From DATFVA01 sp963711455 (GTDB taxonomy: Bacteria; Bacteroidota; Ignavibacteria; Ignavibacteriales; Ignavibacteriaceae): DNA of 64,000 bases. A model generated the notes under the pieces. That model was not told the origin of the DNA and made no database searches. It saw only the letters and a program-made list of their open reading frames with translations. The stretch lies in assembly GCA_963711455.1 (NCBI GenBank), contig CAVQEH010000004.1, forward strand, positions 186,001 to 250,000. Reading direction: 5' to 3'. Below, in pieces: positions 19,995-28,576 of this stretch; the stretch's first letter is position 1; every line of letters begins with the position of its first letter. A program made the position numbers and the translations under genes.

Positions 19995-20221
19995 TTTAGA
20001 TGTTTTGCAAAAAATGCATAAAAGTACTTTTTTTCAATGTAATTTTTCTTTTATTCAGTTTCAACAATTATTTTATTCATTCATTTTAAAGATAAGATAC
20101 TAAAGTAATTACTTAAATTTTTACGATGAGCCAACTAATTAAAAATTCAATTTACCCCGGCTCAATTTTATTTTTTTCTTTTTGTTTATATTAAAGATGA
20201 AATCAAATCTCAAAGGAATAT

Positions 20222-21772
20222 TTGGTGCTGAAAAAATTCAACCAGCAGATTACTGAAGGAATTTTATATACAGATCAGTATGAACTTGTTATGGCTCAGT
20301 TATTATTTAAGATGAACCTTCATGAAAGAAGAGTGCAGTTCGATCATTTCTTCAGGCATTACCCCGACTATGGTGTGCATAAAGCCGGCTATTGCGTAAA
20401 TGCCGGACTTGAATGGCTTATTGACTGGATGCAGAATACTTACGTTACCAATGAAGATATTGAATTATTAAAGAGACAAAAAAACAGTGATGGCAACTCC
20501 GTATTTGAAAATGATTTTTTAGATTGGTTCCGTGCTAACGGAAACTTCAATCAAATAACTTTAAAAGCAATTCCTGAAGGAAGGATTGTGCATCCGAATG
20601 TACCTTTAACTGTAGTTGAAGGTCCTGCGGCCATGACACAGATTCTTGAAACTGCTTTACTCAATCAACTGAATTACCAGATATTGATCGCAACAAAAGC
20701 ATGCAGAATAAATGAAGCCGGTCGGCGTCAGATGCTTCTTGAATTCGGGACAAGACGTGCACAGGATCGCGGTTCCAATGCTGGCGTTCGTGCTGCTTTG
20801 ATTGGGGGAGCAGATTTTTCTTCAAATACCGGTATCTCGCAGATTCTTGGTTATCCTCCAAAAGGAACTCATGCCCATAGTTTGGTACAAATGTTAATGG
20901 CTCTTGGTATGACTGAAGAAGATGCGTTTGAAAAATTCGCTTCTCTTTACCCCGCTGATACTATTCTTCTTGTGGACACAATAAATACTCTTGAAAGTGG
21001 TGTGCCTAACGCCATTAAAGTTTTTGAAAAGATGAAGAAGAAAGGACAAAAACCTCTCGGGGTAAGACTCGATTCAGGCGACCTTTCGTATCTGAGTATT
21101 CAAACTGCTAAACAATTAAACGATGCCGGATTTGAGGATGTAAAAATAGTGCTTTCTAATGAGCTTGATGAAATGAATATCTGGCAGATAATATCTCAAA
21201 TTACAGATGAAGCCCCAAAATACAAACTTGATCCTGAAGGAATAATAAAACGTCTTGTTTATGGAGTGGGAACAAGGCTAATTACTTCCAATGGAGATCC
21301 TTCAATAAGCGGCGTGTATAAGCTTGTAGCAGTTACAAATGAAAAAGATGATTGGATTCCTGCAATAAAAATTTCCGAGTCGGTTGAAAAAATTCCTAAC
21401 CCGGGGAATAAAAAAGTCTGGCGAATATATAATTCAAAAGAAAAAGCAAATGCCGATCTGGTCGGCTTAAATGATGAAAATATTTCGACAGATGAAAATT
21501 TAATTCTTCACCATGCAACAAGTCAGAGTAAAAAAAGGATAATGGAAAAAAGCCATATTTCTAAAATAGAACCTTTGCTGGTATCCATATTGGAAAATGG
21601 AAAGCTGATGTACAATTTCCCTTCTATAGAAGAAATCAGAAAAGTGAGAATGAATGATATTGAAAGCCTTGACCCTGGCGTGAAAAGATTAATTAATCCT
21701 CATTACTATCATGTTTCCATAACCGAAAAATTATTTAATATGAAATTGAACTTGATAAAAAACATTGAATAG
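20222..21772 (+). CDS. pncB: Nicotinate phosphoribosyltransferase
   Basis: The enzyme joins nicotinate and PRPP (with ATP) to form nicotinate mononucleotide in the NAD salvage pathway, in the cytoplasm. The 516-residue length and motifs such as LYTDQYELVMAQ at the N-terminus, EFGTRRAQD, GTHAHSLVQ and GVRLDSGDLSYLS match the family, including the phosphate- and nicotinate-binding loops. The start is either TTG at 20222 or GTG at 20225. AAAGGA at 20212-20217 lies 4 and 7 bases before them respectively, which favours GTG. Its stop codon directly abuts the stop of the convergent DUF421 gene. It appears monocistronic. Confidence 0.95.
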   Translation: MVLKKFNQQITEGILYTDQYELVMAQLLFKMNLHERRVQFDHFFRHYPDYGVHKAGYCVNAGLEWLIDWMQNTYVTNEDIELLKRQKNSDGNSVFENDFLDWFRANGNFNQITLKAIPEGRIVHPNVPLTVVEGPAAMTQILETALLNQLNYQILIATKACRINEAGRRQMLLEFGTRRAQDRGSNAGVRAALIGGADFSSNTGISQILGYPPKGTHAHSLVQMLMALGMTEEDAFEKFASLYPADTILLVDTINTLESGVPNAIKVFEKMKKKGQKPLGVRLDSGDLSYLSIQTAKQLNDAGFEDVKIVLSNELDEMNIWQIISQITDEAPKYKLDPEGIIKRLVYGVGTRLITSNGDPSISGVYKLVAVTNEKDDWIPAIKISESVEKIPNPGNKKVWRIYNSKEKANADLVGLNDENISTDENLILHHATSQSKKRIMEKSHISKIEPLLVSILENGKLMYNFPSIEEIRKVRMNDIESLDPGVKRLINPHYYHVSITEKLFNMKLNLIKNIE

Positions 21773-22342
21773 TTACTCCAGTTTTATTCTTACTGTCTGG
21801 ATACCATCTACTACCTTAATATCCAAAATCCGGGGTTCATTCTTTACTTTAATGAAGCTTATTTGTCCGTCTCTTTCAAGGTAGGCTTCTTTAATATTTT
21901 CAAGTGTCGTCTGGTTAGCTTCAATTCTTAACTGTTCTTTAAGATCTTCATCCGAAACATGCTTTTTCCTCATTTCATTTTTATTGGTTTTATAATTCTC
22001 AACTATCCTGCTTGTGGTACCTTTTACAAGTCTTCCAAATCCTTTATGCTTTAAAGATACAACAGCAAATAACCAGTGAAGACCGACAAGCGTTATTCCT
22101 GCAGATATAGTAACAAACAATGGAGCCGTTCCATTTATAGCACGACTGAAAACGGAACCTATTACTATACCGATTACAATATCGAAAGCTGTGCTTTTAC
22201 CAAGAAATCTTTTATTACCAAATCTTATAATTATTAGTGAGGAGACATAAATAAAAGCAGCTCTCATCGCCATCTGCCAGAAATTAACATGATTAATTTC
22301 GAGACCAAAAATATTAATCATTACACGATATATTTCATTCAT
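21773..22342 (-). CDS. YetF/DUF421-family membrane protein
   Basis: The product is a 189-residue inner-membrane protein. It has three hydrophobic segments (about 25-42, 51-68 and 74-95) followed by a soluble C-terminal DUF421/YetF domain. The segment FGNKRFLGKSTAFDIVIGI is characteristic of the family. The C-terminal domain (about 105-189) includes the pattern EAYLERDGQISFIK. The biochemical function is not established; related spore-germination and stress proteins are known in Firmicutes. It is convergent with pncB with no intervening bases, leaving no room for a separate terminator. Confidence 0.87.
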   Translation of the reverse strand: MNEIYRVMINIFGLEINHVNFWQMAMRAAFIYVSSLIIIRFGNKRFLGKSTAFDIVIGIVIGSVFSRAINGTAPLFVTISAGITLVGLHWLFAVVSLKHKGFGRLVKGTTSRIVENYKTNKNEMRKKHVSDEDLKEQLRIEANQTTLENIKEAYLERDGQISFIKVKNEPRILDIKVVDGIQTVRIKLE

Positions 22343-22444
22343 TCTAAATTCTCCTGAAATTGTTTAGCGTTTTATCTTAGCTAAAAATGAATGAATCATT
22401 TATGATATGATTTGAACTGTGATAAGAAACAATTGAGAATTTTT

Positions 22445-22762
22445 TTAACTGTGCAATGAATTAAAAACATTTGGGAGATGGTTTATTTTTTTCCAGCCTT
22501 CCCCTTTAATTACAAGTTCTATTTTTATATTATCAAAATAATTATTTAATACAGCTTCCTTCTCCTGTGCCAGTGGGGGATTACAATGATCTTCTTCTTC
22601 CCAGGCAACTATACCATCATCATATTCTTTGGCATTCTTTAAGCCAAAATTTAACGCTCTTCCAAATGGATGTAAATTTCTGAATTCTTCATTCATTAAT
22701 TTTTCCCTAAGCTCACCTAATTTATCTTTTTTTACTTCAGCTTTTACAAGATAAAATGACAT
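22445..22762 (-). CDS. Hypothetical 105-residue protein downstream of aconitase
   Basis: This is a small soluble protein of unknown function beginning MSFYLVKAEVKKDKL. The ATG at 22762 is preferred. It lies 4 bases past the aconitase stop (22767), whereas an in-frame upstream start at 22807 would overlap aconitase and add a basic, poorly fitting leader. The pattern of alternating strands with a helix (KDKLGELREKLMNEEF) and a conserved-looking WEEEDHCNPP segment suggests a compact alpha/beta fold, but I recognise no family. Translation is probably coupled to aconitase. Confidence 0.6.
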   Translation of the reverse strand: MSFYLVKAEVKKDKLGELREKLMNEEFRNLHPFGRALNFGLKNAKEYDDGIVAWEEEDHCNPPLAQEKEAVLNNYFDNIKIELVIKGEGWKKINHLPNVFNSLHS

Positions 22763-22766
22763 ATTA

Positions 22767-24716
22767 TTATCCAGCTTCGTTTTTAGACTTTTTCTTAACC
22801 AAATCAATTAGACTTCCTTCAAGAATCATTTTAACCTGTCTTTTACTCATTGAATGAGTTGCTTGAATCTTCAGATTCCTGCTTTTATTAATTACTAAAA
22901 TTTCATTTCCTTCATTTACCATTTTTACAAGGTTTTCTATTAAAAGAATATCCCCCTGCTTGATTTTATTTTTATCTCTGGGATTCAAAAATGTTAGGGG
23001 AAGTATACCGAAGTTAATCAGGTTCTGCCAGTGAATACGTGCAAAGGAAATTGCAATCACAACTTTTAATCCGAGATATCGTGGTGCAATTGCCGCATGT
23101 TCACGACTTGAACCCTGACCGTAGTTTTCCCCGGCAACAATATAGAACCCTTGTTTTTTATATTTCATTGCTCTCTCATAAAAGGATTCATCAATCTGGC
23201 TGAAAACAAATTTACTCAGTTCAGGAATATTGCTTCTGTATGGAAGAACTTTTGCTCCTGCCGGCATAATTTCATCTGTAGAAATATTATCTCCTACTTG
23301 AAGTAAAACCGTTCCTTCAAATTTTTTTGGTAAAGGAGAAAAAGGAGGAAGAGGCTTAATGTTCGGTCCTTTCTCCAATAGAACTTTTTGATTTTCTTTG
23401 GCGGGAGGAAGCAACATCTCTGTATTAATTATAATATCCTCCGGTTCTTTGAATTTCGGGTACTCCATTTTTAATGTCCTTGGATCGGTAATAACTCCCG
23501 TTAAAGCTGAAGCTGCAGCAGTTTCAGGTGAACATAAATAGACTTTGTCTTCTTTTGTTCCGGAACGTCCGGGAAAATTTCTTGGAACAGTGCGGAGACT
23601 TATTTTATCTGTTGCAGGAGCCTGTCCCATACCAATGCATCCATTACAGCCTGCCTGGTGAAGTCTTGCACCTGCATGAATTAATTTACCAAGAAATCCA
23701 GTTGATATAAGATTTTCAAGGATTTGCCTTGAAGTAGGATTTACATCAAATGAAACCTTATCATTTACCTGTTTACCTTCAACTATTAATGCAGGCACAG
23801 CAAAATCTCTGAAGCCGGGATTTGCGGAGGAACCTATATAAGCCTGGTAAATTTCTTTGCCAGCTACTTCTTTTACAGGGACAACCTTTCCGGGACTACT
23901 TGGCAATGCAATTAATGGTTCAAGTTCTGAAAGATTTATTTCCTCATACTCATCATATTTTGCCTTTTCATCGGCAAGCAATTCTTTCCAGTCGTTTTCT
24001 CTTTTTTGTATCTTAAGAAATTTTTTCACTTCCTTATCAGAAGGAAAAACAGTTGTGGTTGCACCAAGTTCTGTACCCATATTCGCAATCACGTGCCTGT
24101 CCATTGCGGAAAGATTTTTTAATCCCGGTCCGTAATATTCAATTATCTTGTTTACACCACCGTCAACATTGTGTCTTCTAAGCATTTCAAGCACTACATC
24201 TTTTGCAGAAACCCAATCGGGAAGCTTGCCTGTTAATTTAACTCCCCAGATTTTAGGCATTTTTATGAACAGCGGTTCTCCTGCCATCGCAAGTGCAACT
24301 TCCAGACCGCCAGCACCGATTGCAAGCATACCAAGCGCACCGCCTGCCGGTGTATGACTGTCAGAACCGAGCAAAGTCTTGCCAGGTATTCCAAACCTTT
24401 CCATATGAACAGGATGACTAACTCCATTTCCGGGTCTGCTAAACCAGACTCCGAATTTCTTGCAGGCGCTTCTTAAAAACAGGTGGTCATCGGGATTTTT
24501 AAAATCTTCCTGTATAAGATTATGGTCTACGTACTGAGCCGATAATTCGGTTTTAACCCCCTCAATATTCATTGCTTCAAATTCGAGCATCACTAAAGTA
24601 CCGGTTGCATCCTGGGTTAATGTTTGATCAATCTTAATACCTATTTCTTCCCCGGGAATCATTTTTCCTTCAACAAGATGAGATTCAATTAATTTTTGAG
24701 CAACATTTTTTGCCAT
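22767..24716 (-). CDS. Aconitate hydratase (monomeric, Aquifex-type)
   Basis: The enzyme interconverts citrate and isocitrate in the TCA cycle, in the cytoplasm. The 649-residue protein has the large [4Fe-4S] domains (SDSHTPAGGALG, HQAGCNGCIGMGQ with Cys357 and Cys360) and the C-terminal swivel domain (GDNISTDEIMPAG, YGQGSSREHAA). These match the shorter putative-aconitase subfamily rather than the roughly 900-residue AcnA. The segment that normally supplies the first cluster Cys in aconitases (GSCTN) reads IGSSANPGFRD here, so that ligand is absent or replaced by another residue. A small hypothetical gene follows 4 bases after the stop. Confidence 0.92.
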   Translation of the reverse strand: MAKNVAQKLIESHLVEGKMIPGEEIGIKIDQTLTQDATGTLVMLEFEAMNIEGVKTELSAQYVDHNLIQEDFKNPDDHLFLRSACKKFGVWFSRPGNGVSHPVHMERFGIPGKTLLGSDSHTPAGGALGMLAIGAGGLEVALAMAGEPLFIKMPKIWGVKLTGKLPDWVSAKDVVLEMLRRHNVDGGVNKIIEYYGPGLKNLSAMDRHVIANMGTELGATTTVFPSDKEVKKFLKIQKRENDWKELLADEKAKYDEYEEINLSELEPLIALPSSPGKVVPVKEVAGKEIYQAYIGSSANPGFRDFAVPALIVEGKQVNDKVSFDVNPTSRQILENLISTGFLGKLIHAGARLHQAGCNGCIGMGQAPATDKISLRTVPRNFPGRSGTKEDKVYLCSPETAAASALTGVITDPRTLKMEYPKFKEPEDIIINTEMLLPPAKENQKVLLEKGPNIKPLPPFSPLPKKFEGTVLLQVGDNISTDEIMPAGAKVLPYRSNIPELSKFVFSQIDESFYERAMKYKKQGFYIVAGENYGQGSSREHAAIAPRYLGLKVVIAISFARIHWQNLINFGILPLTFLNPRDKNKIKQGDILLIENLVKMVNEGNEILVINKSRNLKIQATHSMSKRQVKMILEGSLIDLVKKKSKNEAG

Positions 24717-24932
24717 TTGAAAAGCCTTATCATTTTTTGGGAATTAATATATAAAATGTGAAAAATAGCTATAGTTCTTTAACGCACTTGTCACATGGTA
24801 AGAAGGGAGTAGAATTTTATCTTTTCAAAGATTAAATTACAGATGTTCACACCTTAAACCATTCGGTTCTTTCTTCGGCTTAAGATGTATGGTGAGTAAA
24901 AATAATTTATCCATACACAGAGGAGGAAGCCC

Positions 24933-25229
24933 ATGAAAACATTCATATTACTAACGAAGTTAGCTCCTGAAATTTCCAGGCAAATGAAAGACCGTGCAAA
25001 GCTGGGAAGAAACTGGCTTGAGCAGGTTAAAGAAAAATGTCCGGAAGTAAAATTTATCGAGCATTATGCATTACTTGGTCCATTTGATTTTCTGGATATT
25101 TATGAAGCACCGGATGAAGAGACCGCCGCAAAAGTTTCAATGATAAGTCTTTCCAACGGTGCATTCGAAGCTCAAAGCCTTATTGCGATTCCTTATAAGA
25201 AGTTTCTCAATCTCATTGAAAAAATTTAA
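24933..25229 (+). CDS. GYD-domain protein
   Basis: The product is a 98-residue soluble protein of the GYD family (ferredoxin-like alpha/beta), recognisable from the opening FILLTKLAPE and the GPFDFLDIYEAPDEETA segment, which corresponds to the GxYDxxxxxEapD core. The family has no assigned biochemical activity. A very strong ribosome binding site, GAGGAGG, lies 5 bases before the ATG. The YbaK-type deacylase gene follows 37 bases later on the same strand, so the two may be co-transcribed. Confidence 0.85.
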   Translation: MKTFILLTKLAPEISRQMKDRAKLGRNWLEQVKEKCPEVKFIEHYALLGPFDFLDIYEAPDEETAAKVSMISLSNGAFEAQSLIAIPYKKFLNLIEKI

Positions 25230-25266
25230 GTGAGCACAGAAAAATTTTAATTAAGGAGATAAGAAA

Positions 25267-25740
25267 ATGGCAGTAAAAAAATTAAAGGAATTCTTAGATG
25301 AAAATCACGTAAGATATTTAACTGTATCTCATTCCCCTGCATATACTGCACAGGAAATTGCGGCAAAGGTACATGTTCCGGGAAAAGAAATTGCAAAAAC
25401 TGTATTGGTAAAAATAGACGGCAGGCTTGCAATGGCAGTTTTACCGGGTTCTTTCAAAATTGATTTTGATGAACTAAAGAAAGTAACCGGTTCAGATAAT
25501 GTACGTCTGGCAGATGAGCACGAATTTATAGATAAATTTCCCGATTGCGAATTGGGTGCTATGCCGCCGTTTGGCAACCTTTATGGAATTGATGTATTTG
25601 TCGCAAACAGTCTGGCGGAAGATGAAGAAATTGTGTTTAATGCCTGTTCTCATTCTCAATTAATAAAAATGTCTTATGCAGATTTTGAAAGGCTGGTAAG
25701 TCCGATAAGGCTTGTGTTTGCTTTTCAATCAAAGCTGTAG
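25267..25740 (+). CDS. YbaK/EbsC-family aminoacyl-tRNA deacylase
   Basis: This is a 157-residue freestanding editing enzyme of the YbaK/ProX superfamily, which hydrolyses mischarged Cys- or Ala-tRNA(Pro) or related tRNAs in the cytoplasm. Family features are the TAQEIAAKVHVPG segment, the catalytic-site Lys in IAKTVLVK, and the GAMPPFG loop. AAGGAG 8 bases before the ATG gives a strong ribosome site. The window also encodes a ProS (35173-36861) that already contains the homologous internal editing domain, so the substrate of this free protein need not be tRNA(Pro). Confidence 0.88.
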   Translation: MAVKKLKEFLDENHVRYLTVSHSPAYTAQEIAAKVHVPGKEIAKTVLVKIDGRLAMAVLPGSFKIDFDELKKVTGSDNVRLADEHEFIDKFPDCELGAMPPFGNLYGIDVFVANSLAEDEEIVFNACSHSQLIKMSYADFERLVSPIRLVFAFQSKL

Positions 25741-25859
25741 AACAATTCACCTGCGGCTTTAAATTAAATCGACCTGATGTGGAGGGAATTGGGTTTTTCT
25801 ATCCTCTGAAAATCTCTTTATATTACTTTATAGAATTTCCATAAAGTTAAAGGATATTA

Positions 25860-26369
25860 ATGGCTGCGTCTAAAAAATCAGGTAAGGCAAAATATTTTAA
25901 ATATTCAGCAATAATAATTGTAATAATATTTATACTCATTCAGTTCGTACCAGTTAAAAGAACAAATCCACCCATAGTTAAAGAACCTAAATGGGATTCA
26001 CCCCAAACAAGAGCATTCACAGTGAGAGCCTGTTTCGACTGTCACAGCAATGAAACTAAATGGCCGGCTTATTCGTATGTTGCACCGGTTAGCTGGATTA
26101 TTTCAAGCGATGTAAATGACGGAAGAGAACATTTTAATATGTCTGACTGGAAACCCGGAAATGGTGACAAAGCTGCCAGGGAAGTTAGTAAAGGTGATAT
26201 GCCGATGTGGCAGTATACTTTGATGCATTCAAATGCAAGGTTAACCGACGCCGAAAAGAAAGAATTTGCTGCGGGTTTAATAGCAACTTTTGGGGAAAGA
26301 AAAGTCAAAAATAATAAAGATGGAAACAGGGATAAATCGATTCGTTTTTCTGATGAGGGTGAAAAATAA
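25860..26369 (+). CDS. Membrane-anchored haem-binding (c-type cytochrome-like) protein
   Basis: The product is a 169-residue protein with an N-terminal membrane anchor (about 15-31). One CxxCH motif, CFDCH (Cys58, Cys61, His62), should bind haem c covalently in the periplasm. The surrounding sequence (NETKWPAYSYVAPVSWII and GDMPMWQYTLMH, with a Met that can serve as distal ligand) matches the haem-binding domain family found in Bacteroidota. It is probably an electron carrier or redox sensor. The msrB gene follows 6 bases later, so the two are likely co-transcribed and may act in periplasmic redox repair. Confidence 0.85.
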   Translation: MAASKKSGKAKYFKYSAIIIVIIFILIQFVPVKRTNPPIVKEPKWDSPQTRAFTVRACFDCHSNETKWPAYSYVAPVSWIISSDVNDGREHFNMSDWKPGNGDKAAREVSKGDMPMWQYTLMHSNARLTDAEKKEFAAGLIATFGERKVKNNKDGNRDKSIRFSDEGEK

Positions 26370-26375
26370 TAATAA

Positions 26376-26921
26376 ATGAAACTTCAATTAATCATATTAC
26401 TCTTAACAACTTTTTCAATTGCATCCTGCCAGAATAAGCAAAATATAAATAATGAGAAAAAGGATACTATGAACCAATTAGTAAAGCCCAATAATCCTTA
26501 TTATTCAAGAACAGATACAACAAAACTAAACGTTACTGATGCTGAATGGAAAAAAGTTCTTCCGGAAGATGTTTACGAGGTTGCCCGGAAAAAAGCAACA
26601 GAAAGAGCATTTACTGGAAAGTATTGGGATTTTGAAGGGAAGGGAACTTACTACTGTGCAGCTTGTGGAAATCCTTTGTTCAGGTCGGATGCTAAATTTG
26701 CAAGTACCTGCGGCTGGCCCAGTTTCTTTGAACCAATCAGGAAAAACAGTGTAATCTATAAGACAGATAATTCTTTCGGAATGCATAGAACAGAGGTACT
26801 TTGCGGGAGATGCGGTGCTCACCTGGGGCACATTTTTGATGATGGTCCGCCGCCGACAGGAAAACGGTATTGTATGAACTCAATTGTTTTAGATTTTGAA
26901 TCTAACAGCACTTCAAAATAA
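26376..26921 (+). CDS. msrB: Peptide-methionine (R)-S-oxide reductase, lipoprotein form
   Basis: The enzyme reduces methionine-R-sulfoxide in oxidised proteins. The 181-residue protein starts with a lipoprotein signal peptide ending in the lipobox IASC (Cys18), so the enzyme is exported and membrane anchored. The MsrB domain (about 54-175) has the two zinc CxxC pairs (CAAC, Cys94/97; CGRC, Cys143/146). CGWPSF supplies a candidate resolving Cys112 and RYCMNS the catalytic Cys166. Co-directional with the haem-binding protein 6 bases upstream. The 3' end overlaps the extreme 5' extension of the next reading frame, but not its likely ATG. Confidence 0.95.
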   Translation: MKLQLIILLLTTFSIASCQNKQNINNEKKDTMNQLVKPNNPYYSRTDTTKLNVTDAEWKKVLPEDVYEVARKKATERAFTGKYWDFEGKGTYYCAACGNPLFRSDAKFASTCGWPSFFEPIRKNSVIYKTDNSFGMHRTEVLCGRCGAHLGHIFDDGPPPTGKRYCMNSIVLDFESNSTSK

Positions 26922-26946
26922 TAATACAATAAAAACGAATTGGAAA

Positions 26947-27549
26947 ATGAAGCCTCAGTTTTTTAGTAATCAATCCCATCTAAGAAAGTGGTTTGAGCAA
27001 AATCATAATAAAAATGAAGAATTACTTTTAGGTTATTATAAAAAAAGTTCTGGTAAGCCAAGTGTTACCTGGGAAGAATCTGTCGATGAAGCCCTTTGTT
27101 TTGGCTGGATAGACGGAATAAGAAAATCTGTAGATGAAATAAGCTACACAATCCGTTTTACCCCACGGAAGAACAACAGCAAATGGAGCACAAAAAATAT
27201 AAACCGTGTGGAAGAATTAATAAAATTAAAATTGATGCAGCCTCCGGGTTTGGCTGTTTATAAAAAACGGAAAGAGGAAAACAGCCACACATATTCATTT
27301 GAGCAGAGAATTGTTAAACTTGATGATGACTTCGAAAAAATATTTAAGAAGAATAAAAATGCCCGGGAATTTTTTCAGGCACAAATTCCATCTTACAAAA
27401 GACCTGCAGTACATTGGGTAATGAGTGCAAAACAGGAAAAGACAAGATTAAAAAGATTAGAAACACTTATCAAATGTTCAGAAGAAGGAGAACTAATTCC
27501 CCAGATGAGATGGGGAAATATTAAGATAAATAAACCGGGAAAGGATTGA
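26947..27549 (+). CDS. YdeI/OmpD-associated (OmdA) family protein
   Basis: The product is a 200-residue cytoplasmic protein. The opening WFEQNHNKNEELLLGYYKK, the segment SVDEALCFGWIDGIRKSVD and the Trp/Arg-rich RFTPRKNNSKWS define the YdeI/OmdA family (often annotated as bacteriocin-protection or DUF1801-like). The molecular function is not established. The ATG at 26947 is preferred over an in-frame upstream start at 26896, because the latter overlaps msrB and adds a low-complexity leader. The next gene starts 1 base after the stop, implying a shared transcript. Confidence 0.82.
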   Translation: MKPQFFSNQSHLRKWFEQNHNKNEELLLGYYKKSSGKPSVTWEESVDEALCFGWIDGIRKSVDEISYTIRFTPRKNNSKWSTKNINRVEELIKLKLMQPPGLAVYKKRKEENSHTYSFEQRIVKLDDDFEKIFKKNKNAREFFQAQIPSYKRPAVHWVMSAKQEKTRLKRLETLIKCSEEGELIPQMRWGNIKINKPGKD

Positions 27550-27550
27550 C

Positions 27551-28468
27551 ATGCAGGTAATACTTGGATCGGGAGGAATTATTGGAAATGGACTGGCAAA
27601 GATTTTACCTCAGTACACTGATAAAGTCAGGTTGGTGAGCAGGCATCCTTCAGCAATGAATAAAAATGATGAGCTGGTTAAGGCAGACTTAACTGATTAT
27701 AGTCAAACAGAAAAAGCCGTTGAGAATGCAGATGTTGCATATCTTGTTTTAGGAATGCAGTATAAATTAGATGTTTGGCAAAGAGATTGGCTGAAAGTAA
27801 TGACTAATGTAATCAGTGCCTGCAAAAAATTTAATACCAAGCTCGTCTTCTTCGACAATGTTTATCTTTACGGTAAAGTTGATGGCTGGATGACGGAAAA
27901 AACTCCGGTTAATCCTTCAAGTAAAAAAGGAGAAGTGCGTGCGAAGATAGTTGAACAATTAATAAACGAATATAAGCATGGAAATATAAAAGCACTTATC
28001 GCAAGAGCTGCAGATTTCAACGGACCAACAAAAAGTACCTTTGTTTACCCTCTTGTGTATGAAAAGATAATAAAAGATAAAAAGGCTCAATGGTTCATTA
28101 ATGCGAAGGTAAAACATTCATTAACCTATACGGCTGATGCAGCCAAAGCAACAGCTTTGCTCGGCAATACTCCCGATGCTTATAACAGAACCTGGCATTT
28201 ACCAACAGATAAAAATGCATTAACAGGAGAAGAATTTATTCATCATGTTGAAGAGATTTTAGATAAAAGAAATAAAGGATGTACAGTTCTTAAAAAGTGG
28301 ATGCTTCAAATGGTGGGATTATTTACTCCAATCATAAAAGAAATGATTGAAATGCTTTACCAGTACGAATCAGATTATCTATTTGACAGTAGTGATTTTG
28401 AAACTCATTTCTTTAAAGCCACTCCAGTTAAAAAAAGTATTGAAGAAACCATCACTGCACTGGGTTAG
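27551..28468 (+). CDS. Atypical NAD(P)-dependent epimerase/dehydratase-like protein
   Basis: The product is a 305-residue extended short-chain dehydrogenase/reductase-fold protein. An N-terminal Rossmann motif, GSGGIIG, is present. Strands and helices follow the epimerase pattern, including KLVFFDNVYLYG (normally ending in SS/TS-Y). The usual catalytic YxxxK is not evident where expected (SSKKGEVRAK), so it may be a regulator or isomerase-like member rather than an active dehydratase. Translation is probably coupled with the preceding YdeI-family gene (1-base gap). The substrate is unknown. Confidence 0.78.
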   Translation: MQVILGSGGIIGNGLAKILPQYTDKVRLVSRHPSAMNKNDELVKADLTDYSQTEKAVENADVAYLVLGMQYKLDVWQRDWLKVMTNVISACKKFNTKLVFFDNVYLYGKVDGWMTEKTPVNPSSKKGEVRAKIVEQLINEYKHGNIKALIARAADFNGPTKSTFVYPLVYEKIIKDKKAQWFINAKVKHSLTYTADAAKATALLGNTPDAYNRTWHLPTDKNALTGEEFIHHVEEILDKRNKGCTVLKKWMLQMVGLFTPIIKEMIEMLYQYESDYLFDSSDFETHFFKATPVKKSIEETITALG

Positions 28469-28576
28469 CTGATGTTACGGCTGCCAAATAAATGAAAAAT
28501 TAAAAATACTTGTTAAGTTTTCGGTAGAACACTAATGCCATACCTATTATGTTTTGTTTAAAAAAAGGAATAATTA

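Noticed and set aside
23528..24357. Several open frames on the plus strand opposite aconitase
   Set aside because: They are antisense shadows of a conserved enzyme, with no recognisable domain.
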